This document shows, in pieces, positions 19,053 to 28,688 of a stretch of 59,354 bases of DNA. Origin of the DNA: an uncultured Collinsella sp. (GTDB lineage: Bacteria > Actinomycetota > Coriobacteriia > Coriobacteriales > Coriobacteriaceae). The notes beneath the pieces are model-generated. The model worked only from the letters and a program-made list of their open reading frames with translations. It did not search any database and had not been told where the DNA came from. Location: positions 1-59,354 of the forward strand of contig CAUFMB010000006.1 of the NCBI GenBank assembly GCA_959026535.1. Reading direction: 5' to 3'. How positions within the stretch are numbered: position 1 is the first letter of the stretch; each line of letters begins with the position of its first letter. The position numbers and the translations under genes are program-made.

Positions 19053-21794
19053 TTACTCGTCGAGGAGATCTTCTGGCATGTCGTTGCCGTCGCCAAGGTC
19101 GACTGGGGCCTCTTCGGCGTCGGCTGCGGCCTCGGCACCTTCGCCTTCGGGCTTCTCTTTGGCGGCCGTCATGCGCGCTACGGCGCAGATGCGGTCGTTG
19201 TCGTCGACGGCCATCATCTTGACGCCCTGGGTGGCGCGGCCGGTTTGGCTGATCTCGTCGGTCTTGACGCGAATGACCGTCGCGCCCTCCGTCACGATAA
19301 ACAGCTCATGCTGCGGGCCCACCGTCTTCATGGCGGCGAGGTTGCCCTTGCGCTCGGTCATCTGGATGGTGTAGACACCCTGACCGCCGCGGTTCTGCTC
19401 CGGGTAATCCGAGACCGGCGTGCGTTTGCCGTAACCGCGCTCGGTAATGACAAACAGGTCGCCGTTACCGTTGGTAATCTCCATACCAAGAACGCTCACG
19501 CCTTCCTTCATGCCAATGCCGCGGACACCGCTGGTATCGCGACCAGTGGCGCGCACCTGGTCCTCGGGGAACATAATCGCCTTGCCCGCGGTGGTTGCCA
19601 TGATGATCTTGTCACCCTCGCGCACGCGACGCACAGCGAGCAGCGCGTCGTCGTCCCTCAGGTTGATGGCGATCAGGCCGTCGCGGCGGCTACGGTCGTA
19701 GGCGCTCATCACGGTCTTCTTGACCATGCCACTCTTGGTGGCAAACATCAGGTACTCGTCGGCGGGGAACTCGCGGCAGCTGATGACGCTCGCGATCTTC
19801 TCGCCCTCCTCGAAAGGCAGCAGGTTGACGATCGCGGTGCCGCGCGCCTGGCGCGTGCCAACCGGCAGCTCGTGCACCTTCAGGCGATAGACCTTGCCCT
19901 TGCTCGAGAAGAACAGCACGTACTCGTGTGTGGATGCGATAAACATCTCGTCGATAACGTCGTCCTCTTTAAGGTTGACGCCCGACACGCCCTTGCCGCC
20001 ACGCTTTTGGGCGCGATAGGCGGCCACCGGGATGCGCTTGACGTAGCCGGTGTGGGTGATGGTCACGACCATGTCCTCGTCGGCAATCAGATCTTCGACG
20101 TCCAGGCCCTTCTCGACATGGCTGATCTCGGTGCGGCGCTTGTCGCCGAACTTCTTGGAAATCTCGCGCATCTCTTCCTTGATGACGCCCAGGATTTTCT
20201 CCTCGTGCGCCAACAGGTCCTCGTAGTAGGCGATGGCGCGGCGCAAGCCGTCCAGCTCTTCCTGAATCTTGTCACGCTCCAGGCCGGTCAGGCGGCGCAG
20301 CTTCATCTCGAGGATGGCCGTGGTCTGCTCGGGCGTAAAGCCAAAACGCTCGATCAGGCGGCTGCTGGCCTCAGAGTCGGTCTGCGAGGAGCGGATGATG
20401 CTGATGACCTCGTCGATATGGTCGAGAGCCATCAGGTAGCCCTCGAGGATATGGGCACGCGCCTGTGCCTTCTTGAGGTCAAAGCGGGTGCGGCGGGTGA
20501 CGACGTCGACCTGGTGGTCGATGTAGTGCTGCAGCATCTCGCGCAGGCTCAGGCATTTGGGAACGCCGTTGACAAGCGCCAGGTTGTTGGCACCAAAGGT
20601 CGTCTGCAGCGAGGTGTACTTGTACAGGTTGTTGAGCACGACCTGCGGGATGACGCCCTTCTTGAGCTCGATGACCAGACGGATACCCTTCTGGTTGGAC
20701 TCATCGCGCATATCCGAGATACCCTCGATGCGCTTGTCGTTGACGAGCTGGGCAATCTTCTCCTGAAGGGTGCCCTTGTTGACCATGTAGGGAATCTCAG
20801 TAAAGACCAGGCGGCTACGGCCGGTCTTGGTGGACTCCACATGGGCCTTGGCGCGCACGGTGATGGAGCCGCGGCCGGTCTCGTAGCTCTGCTTAATGCC
20901 GGCACTGCCCATGATGATGGCACCGGTGGGGAAGTCTGGACCGGGCATGATCTGCATAAGTTCGTCGACGGTGGCGTCGGGGTTGTCGATCAGGTAGCAC
21001 GTGGCCTCGATCGCCTCGGTGAGGTTGTGCGGGGCGATGTTGGTGGCCATGCCGACGGCGATGCCCTGGCTGCCGTTGACCAGCAGGTTGGGGAAGCGCG
21101 CGGGCAGAGCCACAGGCTCGGCGAGCGACTCGTCGTAGTTGGGCTGCCAGTCGACGGTGTCCTTCTGCAAGTCGCGCAGGAGCTCCATGGCGGGCTTTGC
21201 CAGGCGGCTCTCGGTGTAACGCATGGCGGCTGCGCCGTCGCCATCGATGTTACCAAAGTTGCCGTGACCGTCGATGAGCGGCGTGCGCATGGAGAACCAC
21301 TGCGCCAGGCGGACCATGGCCTCATAGACCGCGGAGTCGCCGTGCGGATGGTACTTACCGATAACTTCGCCGACCGTCCAGGCCGACTTCTTGTGCGGAC
21401 GGTTGGGGTAGATGCCGCTCTCGTTCATGGCGTACAGGATGCGACGGTGCACCGGCTTTAAGCCATCACGCACGTCCGGCAGGGCGCGCGCCGTGATGAC
21501 CGACATCGAGTACTCGATGAACGACTGCTTCATCTCGCGGCCAAACTCCGAAATCTGGAGCTGGCCGCCGTTGATATCCTCGCCGGCCGAGGCGCCACGG
21601 TCGACTTCGCCAAAGCTCTCCTCGAGCTCGCCGTCGTCGTCCTCTTCCTCATCATCATCGGCATCGGGGTTATAAGCATCCGGATCGCCGTCCTCGCCCT
21701 GCTCGGCGCGGGCAAGCAGGCGCTTCAGATCATCGGGCATGCCGGCGTCGCCGGCCTCGTCCATACCCTCGTTATTGTTGATATCGTCTGCCAC
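19053..21794 (-). CDS. gyrA: DNA gyrase subunit A
   Basis: GyrA is the DNA-cutting subunit of gyrase. The catalytic tyrosine is in AAMRYTES. The quinolone-resistance region reads HPHGDSAVYEAM, with the usual Ser, so no classical resistance change is seen. The GyrA box is present as QKRGGKG at the start of the DNA-wrapping C-terminal domain. At 913 residues it is long: about 75 extra N-terminal residues, very rich in Asp/Glu, precede the usual start region, and there is an acidic tail of about 40 residues. The start is GTG 21794 with GAGGAGG. It lies 11 bp downstream of gyrB. Confidence 0.97.
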   Translation of the reverse strand: MADDINNNEGMDEAGDAGMPDDLKRLLARAEQGEDGDPDAYNPDADDDEEEDDDGELEESFGEVDRGASAGEDINGGQLQISEFGREMKQSFIEYSMSVITARALPDVRDGLKPVHRRILYAMNESGIYPNRPHKKSAWTVGEVIGKYHPHGDSAVYEAMVRLAQWFSMRTPLIDGHGNFGNIDGDGAAAMRYTESRLAKPAMELLRDLQKDTVDWQPNYDESLAEPVALPARFPNLLVNGSQGIAVGMATNIAPHNLTEAIEATCYLIDNPDATVDELMQIMPGPDFPTGAIIMGSAGIKQSYETGRGSITVRAKAHVESTKTGRSRLVFTEIPYMVNKGTLQEKIAQLVNDKRIEGISDMRDESNQKGIRLVIELKKGVIPQVVLNNLYKYTSLQTTFGANNLALVNGVPKCLSLREMLQHYIDHQVDVVTRRTRFDLKKAQARAHILEGYLMALDHIDEVISIIRSSQTDSEASSRLIERFGFTPEQTTAILEMKLRRLTGLERDKIQEELDGLRRAIAYYEDLLAHEEKILGVIKEEMREISKKFGDKRRTEISHVEKGLDVEDLIADEDMVVTITHTGYVKRIPVAAYRAQKRGGKGVSGVNLKEDDVIDEMFIASTHEYVLFFSSKGKVYRLKVHELPVGTRQARGTAIVNLLPFEEGEKIASVISCREFPADEYLMFATKSGMVKKTVMSAYDRSRRDGLIAINLRDDDALLAVRRVREGDKIIMATTAGKAIMFPEDQVRATGRDTSGVRGIGMKEGVSVLGMEITNGNGDLFVITERGYGKRTPVSDYPEQNRGGQGVYTIQMTERKGNLAAMKTVGPQHELFIVTEGATVIRVKTDEISQTGRATQGVKMMAVDDNDRICAVARMTAAKEKPEGEGAEAAADAEEAPVDLGDGNDMPEDLLDE

Positions 21795-21805
21795 GTTACC
21801 TCCTC

Positions 21806-23836
21806 TTAAGCGTCAAGGAATCGTGCATCATGTGCGTGCTTCTCGATGTACTCGCGGCGATAGCCGACCTCGGAGCCCATCAGTTCGCGCACGGCGCGGT
21901 CCGCCACCACGGCGTCCTCGATCGACACGCGCTGAAGAATGCGGGTCTTGGGGTCCATCGTCGTCGAGGCAAGCTGCTTGGGGTCCATCTCGCCCAGACC
22001 CTTGTAGCGCTGGACGGTGTAGCCCTTGCGCTTCTTAGTGATCTTGCCGTCCTTGGCCTTACCGTCCTCGTCGTTGTCGTCGGGGTTCAGCCCCAGGCTC
22101 TGGATGGTGTCGCGCAGGATCTCGTCTTCGGGCTGGCGGCCGTTGGGATACACGTAGTGAATCTTGTTGCGCACCTTGATGCCAAAGATGGGCGGGCAAG
22201 CGACGTAAACGTAGCCGGCATCAATCAACGGGCGCATGTACTTGTAGAAGAACGTCAGCAGCAGGATGCGGATATGCGCACCGTCGACGTCTGCATCGGT
22301 CATGATAATGATCTTGTGGTAGCGCGCCTTGGTGATATCAAAGTCGCCGCCGTCGCCGGCGCTCGTCGTGACGCCGCAGCCGATCGCAGTGATGAGTGAC
22401 TGGATGGTGTCGCTCGAGAACGCGCGGTGGTCACCCACGCGCTCGACGTTCAAAATCTTGCCGCGCAGGGGTAGGATCGCCTGGATGTCTCGGCGACGGC
22501 CGTCCTTGGCCGAGCCGCCTGCCGAGTCGCCCTCTACGATAAAGAGCTCAGTCAACTCGGCGTCGCGCACCGAACAGTCGGCGAGCTTGCCGGGCAGCGA
22601 CGCCGTCTCGAGCAGGCTCTTGCGGCGGGTCGCCTCGCGCGCCTTACGGGCGGCGTTGCGCGCCTTGCAGGCCTGTTGGGCTTTCTTGACGATCTCGCGA
22701 GCGGGCTTGGGATGCTCCTCGAGGTAATCGGCAAGCCCGTCGGTCACGATCTTGAGCGTCAGCGCGCGCATATAGGAGCTGCCGAGCTTGGCCTTGGTCT
22801 GGCCCTCAAACTGCGGATCGGGCAGCTTGACCGAGATAACAGCCGATAGGCCCTCGCGAACATCGTCGCCGGTCAGGTTGGCGTCTTTTTCCTTGAGCAG
22901 GTTCTGCTTGCGCGCGTAATCGTTGATCACGCGGGTGAGTGCGGTACGGAAGCCCTCGAGGTGCATGCCGCCCTCGGGGGTGTAGATGTCGTTGGCAAAC
23001 GACATGACGTTCTCACCGTAGCCGCTATTCCACTGCAAGGACACCTCGACCTCGCCCATCTTGGTCACGGGCGCATCTGGATCAGATTTGCCCTCAATAT
23101 AGATGGGCTCCTTAAAGGCCTCGGGGACATCCTTGCCCTCGTTGAGGAACTTGACGAAGTCGATGATGCCGCCGGCATAGCAAAACTCCTCCACATGGGG
23201 AGTCGCCTCGCGCTCGTCGGTCAGCACGATCTTGAGGTTCTTGTTAAGGAATGCCGTCTCCTGCAGACGGTTGTGCAGCGTGTCGAAATCGTAGATGCAG
23301 GTCTCGAAGATCTCGTCGTCGGGCCAGAAGCTGACAGTGGTGCCCGTCGTCTCCGAAGTGCCCACAACCTCCATCTTCTTGACGGTCTTGCCGCGCGAAA
23401 ACTCCATCTCGTAGATGTTGCCATCGCGGCATACCTGCACGACCACACGCTTGGACAGGGCGTTGACGACGGAGATGCCTACGCCGTGCAGACCGCCCGA
23501 GACCTTGTAGGCCGAGTTATCGAACTTACCGCCGGCGTGCAGGATCGTCATGACGACCTCGAGCGTCGGGATCTTTTTGATAGGATGCTCGTCGACGGGG
23601 ATGCCGCGCCCGTTGTCGACGACCGTGATGGAGTTGTCGGCGTGGACCGTCACCTGAATCTCGGTGCAGAAACCGGCCATGGCCTCGTCGACGGAGTTGT
23701 CAACGATCTCCCACACCAGGTGATGAAGACCGCTGGCGCTCGTCGAGCCAATGTACATGCCCGGGCGCTTACGAACGGCCTCGAGACCTTCGAGAATCTT
23801 AATCTCGCCGCCATCGTAATCGTTTTCGTTTGCCAC
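21806..23836 (-). CDS. gyrB: DNA gyrase subunit B
   Basis: This 676-residue ATPase subunit has the GHKL motifs EIVDNSVDEAM and DNGRGIPV, the YKVSGGLHGVG loop, the transducer domain, and the TOPRIM parts LFIVEGDSAGGSA, LPLRGKILNVE and IIMTDADVDGAHI. The C-terminus RYKGLGEMDPKQL is conserved. The start is GTG 23836 after AAGGAGG. It is co-transcribed with gyrA. Confidence 0.97.
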   Translation of the reverse strand: MANENDYDGGEIKILEGLEAVRKRPGMYIGSTSASGLHHLVWEIVDNSVDEAMAGFCTEIQVTVHADNSITVVDNGRGIPVDEHPIKKIPTLEVVMTILHAGGKFDNSAYKVSGGLHGVGISVVNALSKRVVVQVCRDGNIYEMEFSRGKTVKKMEVVGTSETTGTTVSFWPDDEIFETCIYDFDTLHNRLQETAFLNKNLKIVLTDEREATPHVEEFCYAGGIIDFVKFLNEGKDVPEAFKEPIYIEGKSDPDAPVTKMGEVEVSLQWNSGYGENVMSFANDIYTPEGGMHLEGFRTALTRVINDYARKQNLLKEKDANLTGDDVREGLSAVISVKLPDPQFEGQTKAKLGSSYMRALTLKIVTDGLADYLEEHPKPAREIVKKAQQACKARNAARKAREATRRKSLLETASLPGKLADCSVRDAELTELFIVEGDSAGGSAKDGRRRDIQAILPLRGKILNVERVGDHRAFSSDTIQSLITAIGCGVTTSAGDGGDFDITKARYHKIIIMTDADVDGAHIRILLLTFFYKYMRPLIDAGYVYVACPPIFGIKVRNKIHYVYPNGRQPEDEILRDTIQSLGLNPDDNDEDGKAKDGKITKKRKGYTVQRYKGLGEMDPKQLASTTMDPKTRILQRVSIEDAVVADRAVRELMGSEVGYRREYIEKHAHDARFLDA

Positions 23837-23889
23837 ACGTCCTCCTTCAGTTAAGAAAATGTGTACAGCCTTACTAGTTTATCGTAAAA

Positions 23890-23915
23890 AAATACCCTCG
23901 GGAACGAGGGTATTT
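23890..23915 (-). terminator. Terminator after the DUF721 gene
   Basis: A perfect 11-bp stem (23890-23900 with 23905-23915) is followed by a run of seven T on the minus strand. It separates the dnaA-dnaN-recF side from gyrBA. Confidence 0.88.
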
Positions 23916-23941
23916 GGCTCTACAAGGCCACCAGATGCGAT

Positions 23942-24505
23942 TTAAGGCTCTTTTTTGCTCTGCACGCCCTTGGCCCACTCGGCACTCGCTCTCATGGCGT
24001 TCTCGAGGGCCTCGCGCAGTTTTTGGTCCTCGATGGGCGCCACTTGGTGCTCGATCTCGGCACGCTCGGCATCGTTTAGGTCGGCATGCGGAGCCGGCGG
24101 ACGCTCGGGCGCGGCCGGACGCAGGCGCTCTTTTGCAGCGGGCGGTGTGTGGCCGGGGGCGGTCGTCTTGAACACCAGGCCGTCGACGTGCGCGCCGGCG
24201 CGCTCCATGCGCGCGCGGATAATCTCGCGCAAAAGTGTCATCTCCTGCGTCCATGAGGGCGAATCGAGGTACACCAGCAGTTCGTTGGACTCGGGCAGGT
24301 AGCGCAGCCCCGTCACATGGCGTCCCTCGCGCGTGCCCGAGCACACTGCATTCCAGGCGTGATAGACCGCACGAGACTCCTCCGCAGCCTCCATTTGCGC
24401 GCGGCGCTCAGGTGTCGCGGCCGCCAGGATGCGCTGCCGCTCGGCATCCAAAAAGCCGCCAAAGGCAACCATTCCGTTCTCGCGCTCGTAATTAGCACGT
24501 CTCAC
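23942..24505 (-). CDS. DUF721 / DciA-family protein
   Basis: This 187-residue protein sits between recF and gyrB, the standard actinobacterial position of DUF721 proteins. The core at about residues 40-110 (AVYHAWNAVCSG, then LLVYLDSPSWTQEM, then LLREIIRARM) matches the domain. A Pro/Ala-rich linker and a C-terminal helix follow. DciA-type proteins help load the DnaB helicase in bacteria without DnaC/DnaI, and no dnaC/dnaI is seen here. The GTG start at 24505 overlaps the end of recF by 14 nt, implying translational coupling. Confidence 0.8.
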   Translation of the reverse strand: MRRANYERENGMVAFGGFLDAERQRILAAATPERRAQMEAAEESRAVYHAWNAVCSGTREGRHVTGLRYLPESNELLVYLDSPSWTQEMTLLREIIRARMERAGAHVDGLVFKTTAPGHTPPAAKERLRPAAPERPPAPHADLNDAERAEIEHQVAPIEDQKLREALENAMRASAEWAKGVQSKKEP

Positions 24506-25598
24506 CCATGCTCACCACCTTGGCTCGATCAAGCAGGTCATCGGTAAAATACCCCAGATTGGTGGTGGTTATGACTGTCTGGATATCATCACCGATCAGC
24601 TGCAGAAAAGCGCCTCGGCGCCCGGCGTCGAGCTCGCTCATCACGTCGTCCAAGAGCAGCAGCGGCGCGGTGCCCAAGATATCACGCGCCACTGCCACTT
24701 CTGCCACCTTCCAGGCAAGCACCAGCGTTCGCTGCTGGCCCTGGCTGGCAAATGAACGGGCCGATCGGCCCGCGACGGAAAACTCAATCTCGTCGCGATG
24801 CGGACCCACAAGCGTCACGCCGCGGCGGATCTCCTCGTCGGCGCGCTCATCGAGCGCCGAGAGCGTGTGCTCATACGCCCACCCCCTGAGCTCGTCGCGA
24901 TCCTCGGTGCGAGGCAGGTCGCCAAGCGTGGACACATAGGACACACCGGCGGGCTCGCCGGATGCCACGCGGCCATAGGCGTCGCGCACATGGCCCGACA
25001 GTCGGTCGAGCAGAGCCAGACGATGCACGAGCAGGGCCGAACCGGCGCGGGCGATAGATTCGTTCCAGGCGCCGAGCATCTCGCGGCAGCACCAGGTCTC
25101 CTTGAGCAGGGCATTGCGCTGGGTCACGCAGCGCCCGTAGGCACTAGCCAGATCGGCATAGCGCGCACTCAGCTGAACGCCAAAGTCATCAAGTGCGGTG
25201 CGGCGCACGCTGGCACCCCGCTTGACCATATCCAGGTGGTCCGGGCAAAACAGAACGCTCGGCAGCACCCCGCGCACGCCGGACGCAGCGCAGCGCTTGC
25301 CGTTGCGACTAAACGAACGCTTGCCATCTTCCACGCTCAGTCCCATGTCCAGCACGCGCCCATCGCCTTCGAGCCTCAGCTCGACCTTGCATGAGCCCAC
25401 GCCGTCGTGCACGAGCTCGGCTGCGGTCGGATGCCTAAACGAGGCGCCACTCGTCAAAAGCTGCAGCGCCTCTATGAGGTTGGTCTTTCCCGCCGCGTTG
25501 GGACCTGCGAGCACTGTCACACCATCGCTCAGGGCAAGGCGGTAGCTGTCGAAGCTGCGATAGCGCGCAACGGAAAGATCGCGTGCGAACATGGTCAT
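24492..25598 (-). CDS. recF: DNA repair protein RecF
   Basis: This 368-residue SMC-like ATPase has Walker A GPNAAGKTNLIEAL, the signature region around SFASQGQQRTLVLAWK, and Walker B LLLLDDVMSELDAGRR. RecF recognises gaps at stalled forks and helps load RecA. It lies 8 bp downstream of dnaN and overlaps the DUF721 gene. Confidence 0.96.
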   Translation of the reverse strand: MTMFARDLSVARYRSFDSYRLALSDGVTVLAGPNAAGKTNLIEALQLLTSGASFRHPTAAELVHDGVGSCKVELRLEGDGRVLDMGLSVEDGKRSFSRNGKRCAASGVRGVLPSVLFCPDHLDMVKRGASVRRTALDDFGVQLSARYADLASAYGRCVTQRNALLKETWCCREMLGAWNESIARAGSALLVHRLALLDRLSGHVRDAYGRVASGEPAGVSYVSTLGDLPRTEDRDELRGWAYEHTLSALDERADEEIRRGVTLVGPHRDEIEFSVAGRSARSFASQGQQRTLVLAWKVAEVAVARDILGTAPLLLLDDVMSELDAGRRGAFLQLIGDDIQTVITTTNLGYFTDDLLDRAKVVSMGETC

Positions 25599-25606
25599 GG
25601 GCAGTG

Positions 25607-26710
25607 CTAGATGCGTACCGGCATGACCAGGTACAGGTAGTTGATCTTGTCGTAGGACTTGAAGATGCCAGCCTGCGAATAGCTCTTGAGCTCCAGCGTG
25701 ATCTCCTTCTCCTTGGACAGGGCATTGAGGCAGCCAAAGATGTAGTGGTAGTTGAAGGCGATGGTGCCCGACTCGCCTTCGGCCTCGACATCGATCGTCT
25801 CCTGCGCCAGATCCTGGTCGTTGGAAATGGAGGACAGGCCCATCTGGCCGTTCTCGACGTCAATCTCAAACTTGACAGCGGGGTTGGCGCTCGCGATAAC
25901 GGCCACACGCTTAAGGGCGGCGTTAAAGGCGGCTACGTCGATCTTGACGCTCGTCACGCACGAATCGGGGATGAGCTGCTTGTAATTGGGATATACGCCC
26001 TCGATGCGGCGCGACACGTAGGTGGTGTTGCCGGCCTCAAAGACAACCTGGGTGTCGGTGGCGCCGATCATGATGGTCGCCTGGCTGGCCATGATGCTCA
26101 GAGCATCGTTGAAGGCGTCGGCAGGCACGTTGAGCTCAAAGGAACCTTCGAGGGTCGAGGTCTCGACCTGCGTATCGCACACGGCCAGACGGAAGGAGTC
26201 GGTCGCCACCAGGCGCACGGTGTTGTTCTCGACCTTCATGTGCACGCCGCCCAGGATGGGGCGGGCCTTGTCAGTCGAGGTGACGCGCCATACGCGACTT
26301 ACCATTTCGGACAGGATATCGGTCGGCAGTTCGACGGCGCTCTCGATGGCGTATGCCGGGAACTCGGGGAAGTCGTTGGCATCGAGCGTATTGAGGCGGA
26401 AAGAGCTCTTCTCGCAGCCAATCAAAACCTGACGCTCGGACAGCTCAAAGGTGACCGGGGCATCGGGAAGGGTCTTGGTGATGTTGGAGAGCATCTTGCA
26501 GGGAATCACCATCTCGCCCTCCTCTTCGACATGAGCCGCAATGCGGTGACGAATCGAGATGGTGTAGTTGGAGGTCTGGAATTCCAAGATGCCGTCTTGT
26601 GCCTTAACGAGCACGCCCGACAGAATGGGAAGGGTGGATGCCGAAGCGACGCCTTTCATAACGACGCCGATGGCTTGCGTAAGCGAGCTCTGGCTGACGG
26701 TGAACTTCAT
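25607..26710 (-). CDS. dnaN: DNA polymerase III beta sliding clamp
   Basis: This 367-residue three-domain clamp starts MKFTVSQSSLTQAI and has GGVHMKVENNTVRLVATDSFRLA in the middle and YLVMPVRI at the end. It rings DNA and tethers polymerase III. It lies 238 bp downstream of dnaA, separated by a probable origin segment, and is followed by recF. Confidence 0.97.
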   Translation of the reverse strand: MKFTVSQSSLTQAIGVVMKGVASASTLPILSGVLVKAQDGILEFQTSNYTISIRHRIAAHVEEEGEMVIPCKMLSNITKTLPDAPVTFELSERQVLIGCEKSSFRLNTLDANDFPEFPAYAIESAVELPTDILSEMVSRVWRVTSTDKARPILGGVHMKVENNTVRLVATDSFRLAVCDTQVETSTLEGSFELNVPADAFNDALSIMASQATIMIGATDTQVVFEAGNTTYVSRRIEGVYPNYKQLIPDSCVTSVKIDVAAFNAALKRVAVIASANPAVKFEIDVENGQMGLSSISNDQDLAQETIDVEAEGESGTIAFNYHYIFGCLNALSKEKEITLELKSYSQAGIFKSYDKINYLYLVMPVRI

Positions 26711-26948
26711 CTTTTAATACCTTTCTATAGATATAAATATCTTAATAATAGTAATAGTACTGACGAAACTGTTGATTACTCCTAAAAGTGCAGGTCAGCC
26801 CTAAAAAGAGAATCGACAGGAACCTGTGTGCAACCGGGCATGTTTTCCACGTTCAAAACCTGCGCAAAACTTTTCATCACCGCGGCTCGAGTTTTTGACA
26901 CCTTATAACCGCCGTTTCGACAAGTTTTCAACAGGTGTTTCCATTTAC
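26711..26948. other. Candidate oriC segment between dnaA and dnaN
   Basis: An AT-rich run at 26712-26757 could be the unwinding element. TTTTCCACG (26843-26851) resembles a DnaA box. AAGTTTTCAACAGGT (26923-26937 region) recurs inverted upstream of the dnaA operon at 30123-30137. Gene orientation switches around this region, which supports an origin. Confidence 0.65.
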
Positions 26949-28673
26949 CTACGAGCGCAGTGTAATTTTATCGCGCAGCGACTTGAGGTCTTCGGTGACA
27001 GTCCGGTCTTCCTGAATCATCTTCTGAACCTTTTTATAGCTCGTGCTGACGGTCGAGTGGTTGCGGTTGCCAAACTCGGCGCCCACGGCCGTCGTCGTCA
27101 TCTCGCACATCTCGATCGCCAGATAGATAGCGATATGGCGCGCCTTGGCGATATTGGCGTTGCGGCGAGGCCCGATGAGTTCCTCGTGCGTCACACCGTA
27201 TTGCTCCTCGATGACGGACTGGACCGTCTGCACATTGATCTTCTTGGCCGATGTGTCGAAGTACTGGTTGGCGATGGCGTCGATGTCGTCAAAGGTGAGC
27301 TCCCCGCCCTCGCGCTCGCGATCGCCCGCTTCGCCGGCACAACGCTCGCAAAAGCTCTCGAGCTCGCGGATGTTGGTGCCCGAGACCTCGGCCATGTGTT
27401 TAAAGTGCGCGTCGGTCAGATGTCCGCCGTCGCCCCCGTAGGCCGCCAGCAGCGAGTCGTTGCCCACCTCGGGCGCGGCGGCGATCGTGTTCTCGTAATA
27501 ACGCTGCAAAATCTTGTACTTCATCTCGTAGCTGGGCTCCGCCACCAGGCACAGCAGACCGGCATTAAAGCGACTGGTCAGGCGCTCGTCCATATTAAGG
27601 TCCTTGGGCGCGCGGTCGGCGGCGATCACGACCTTCTTGTTGTTGCGGATAAATTCGTCCATCAACTGGAAGAAGTAATCCACGCTCGCGCGCTTGCCGA
27701 TGATGTTCTGGATGTCATCGATGATAAGCACGTCGACGCCGTGGTACGCCTGCATAATGGGGGCGTTGCTCTTCTTTTGGCGGTCGAATTCTGTCATCAA
27801 GTCGTCCAGATATGCCTGCGAGTTGGCGTACTTCACCTTGATCTCGGGCGATTTCTCTGCCAGCTCATTTTTGATGGCGAGCAGCAGGTGCGTCTTGCCC
27901 AGGCCCGATTTGCCGTAGATGAACAGCGACGTGCAGGTACCGGGCGTGTCTGCAAGCATGGCGAATTTGAGCGCCGATCGGTAGGCAAGGCTGTTCTCCG
28001 GTCCGAAGACGAAGTTTTCAAACGTGAATTTCGAATTCGCTGCGAGGGGTGCCCCGTCCGCGTTTTTCTCGACTGCCGCCGGGGTCGCCGTCGAAGATGC
28101 TGCCGGCGCTGCGGACGAACTCGCGCTTTTCGCCGGTGGTCTGCCGTTCATTTGGGTCATCATGCGGCGGAAATCGTCGGCGGACAACGTGTTTTTGATT
28201 GCAATGCCCGATTCCTCGCCGGGTGTCGCCTCATGTGCCACGGGCATATGCGTGGCGGTCGGGATGGGCGAGGGGGCTGGCTCTGCCGCCGGTGCGACCG
28301 AAGCGGCCGGCTGCGGTGCCATGGTTTCACGGGAAACATCGTCGCGTCGAGGCTCGAGCGCCGGCGTTGCCGCCGCGGCGGCGGTCGCTACCGGGTGAGT
28401 GACCGGGGTCGTATTTGCCGAGGCGCCTTGCGGTGCCACGATATTGAGCGCGATCGGCGCAAAGGCGATATCTTCAAGATAGGCCTCGATGGTCGGCTGA
28501 TGCTTTTTGAGCTGAGCGATGGCAAAGCGTGAGGGGGCCTCAATCGTCAAGGTGTCCTCGGTTAAGCTCACGGCGCGCGATTGTCCCAGCATATTGATGA
28601 GGCGTGCATCTTGGCCGTCGCGCTGACAAAAGGCGATGGCATCCCCCAGGATGATGCTTGCTTCCTCGTCCAC
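26949..28673 (-). CDS. dnaA: Chromosomal replication initiator DnaA
   Basis: The protein has 574 residues: domain I (1-75), a long Ala/Pro/Thr-rich linker (80-215), the AAA+ domain with Walker A GKSGLGKT (254-261) and Walker B VDVLIIDD, and the DNA-binding domain IV. The recognition loop reads FGNRNHSTV (534-542), where E. coli and most bacteria have GGRDHTTV. Thus the positions matching E. coli Asp433 and Thr435 are Asn and Ser. The start is GTG 28673 with GGGAG upstream, only 15 bp after the ATPase gene, so the two are probably co-transcribed. A near-parS sequence lies within the linker codons for VSRET (113-117). Confidence 0.97.
   Translation of the reverse strand: MDEEASIILGDAIAFCQRDGQDARLINMLGQSRAVSLTEDTLTIEAPSRFAIAQLKKHQPTIEAYLEDIAFAPIALNIVAPQGASANTTPVTHPVATAAAAATPALEPRRDDVSRETMAPQPAASVAPAAEPAPSPIPTATHMPVAHEATPGEESGIAIKNTLSADDFRRMMTQMNGRPPAKSASSSAAPAASSTATPAAVEKNADGAPLAANSKFTFENFVFGPENSLAYRSALKFAMLADTPGTCTSLFIYGKSGLGKTHLLLAIKNELAEKSPEIKVKYANSQAYLDDLMTEFDRQKKSNAPIMQAYHGVDVLIIDDIQNIIGKRASVDYFFQLMDEFIRNNKKVVIAADRAPKDLNMDERLTSRFNAGLLCLVAEPSYEMKYKILQRYYENTIAAAPEVGNDSLLAAYGGDGGHLTDAHFKHMAEVSGTNIRELESFCERCAGEAGDREREGGELTFDDIDAIANQYFDTSAKKINVQTVQSVIEEQYGVTHEELIGPRRNANIAKARHIAIYLAIEMCEMTTTAVGAEFGNRNHSTVSTSYKKVQKMIQEDRTVTEDLKSLRDKITLRS
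28323..28338. promoter_or_regulatory. Near-parS sequence inside dnaA
   Basis: On the plus strand the sequence is GGTTTCACGGGAAACA, 14 of 16 matches to the parS consensus TGTTTCACGTGAAACA. It encodes VSRET in the disordered DnaA linker. It may be a weak ParB site. Confidence 0.4.
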
Positions 28674-28688
28674 TGTTTCTCCCGTTCC

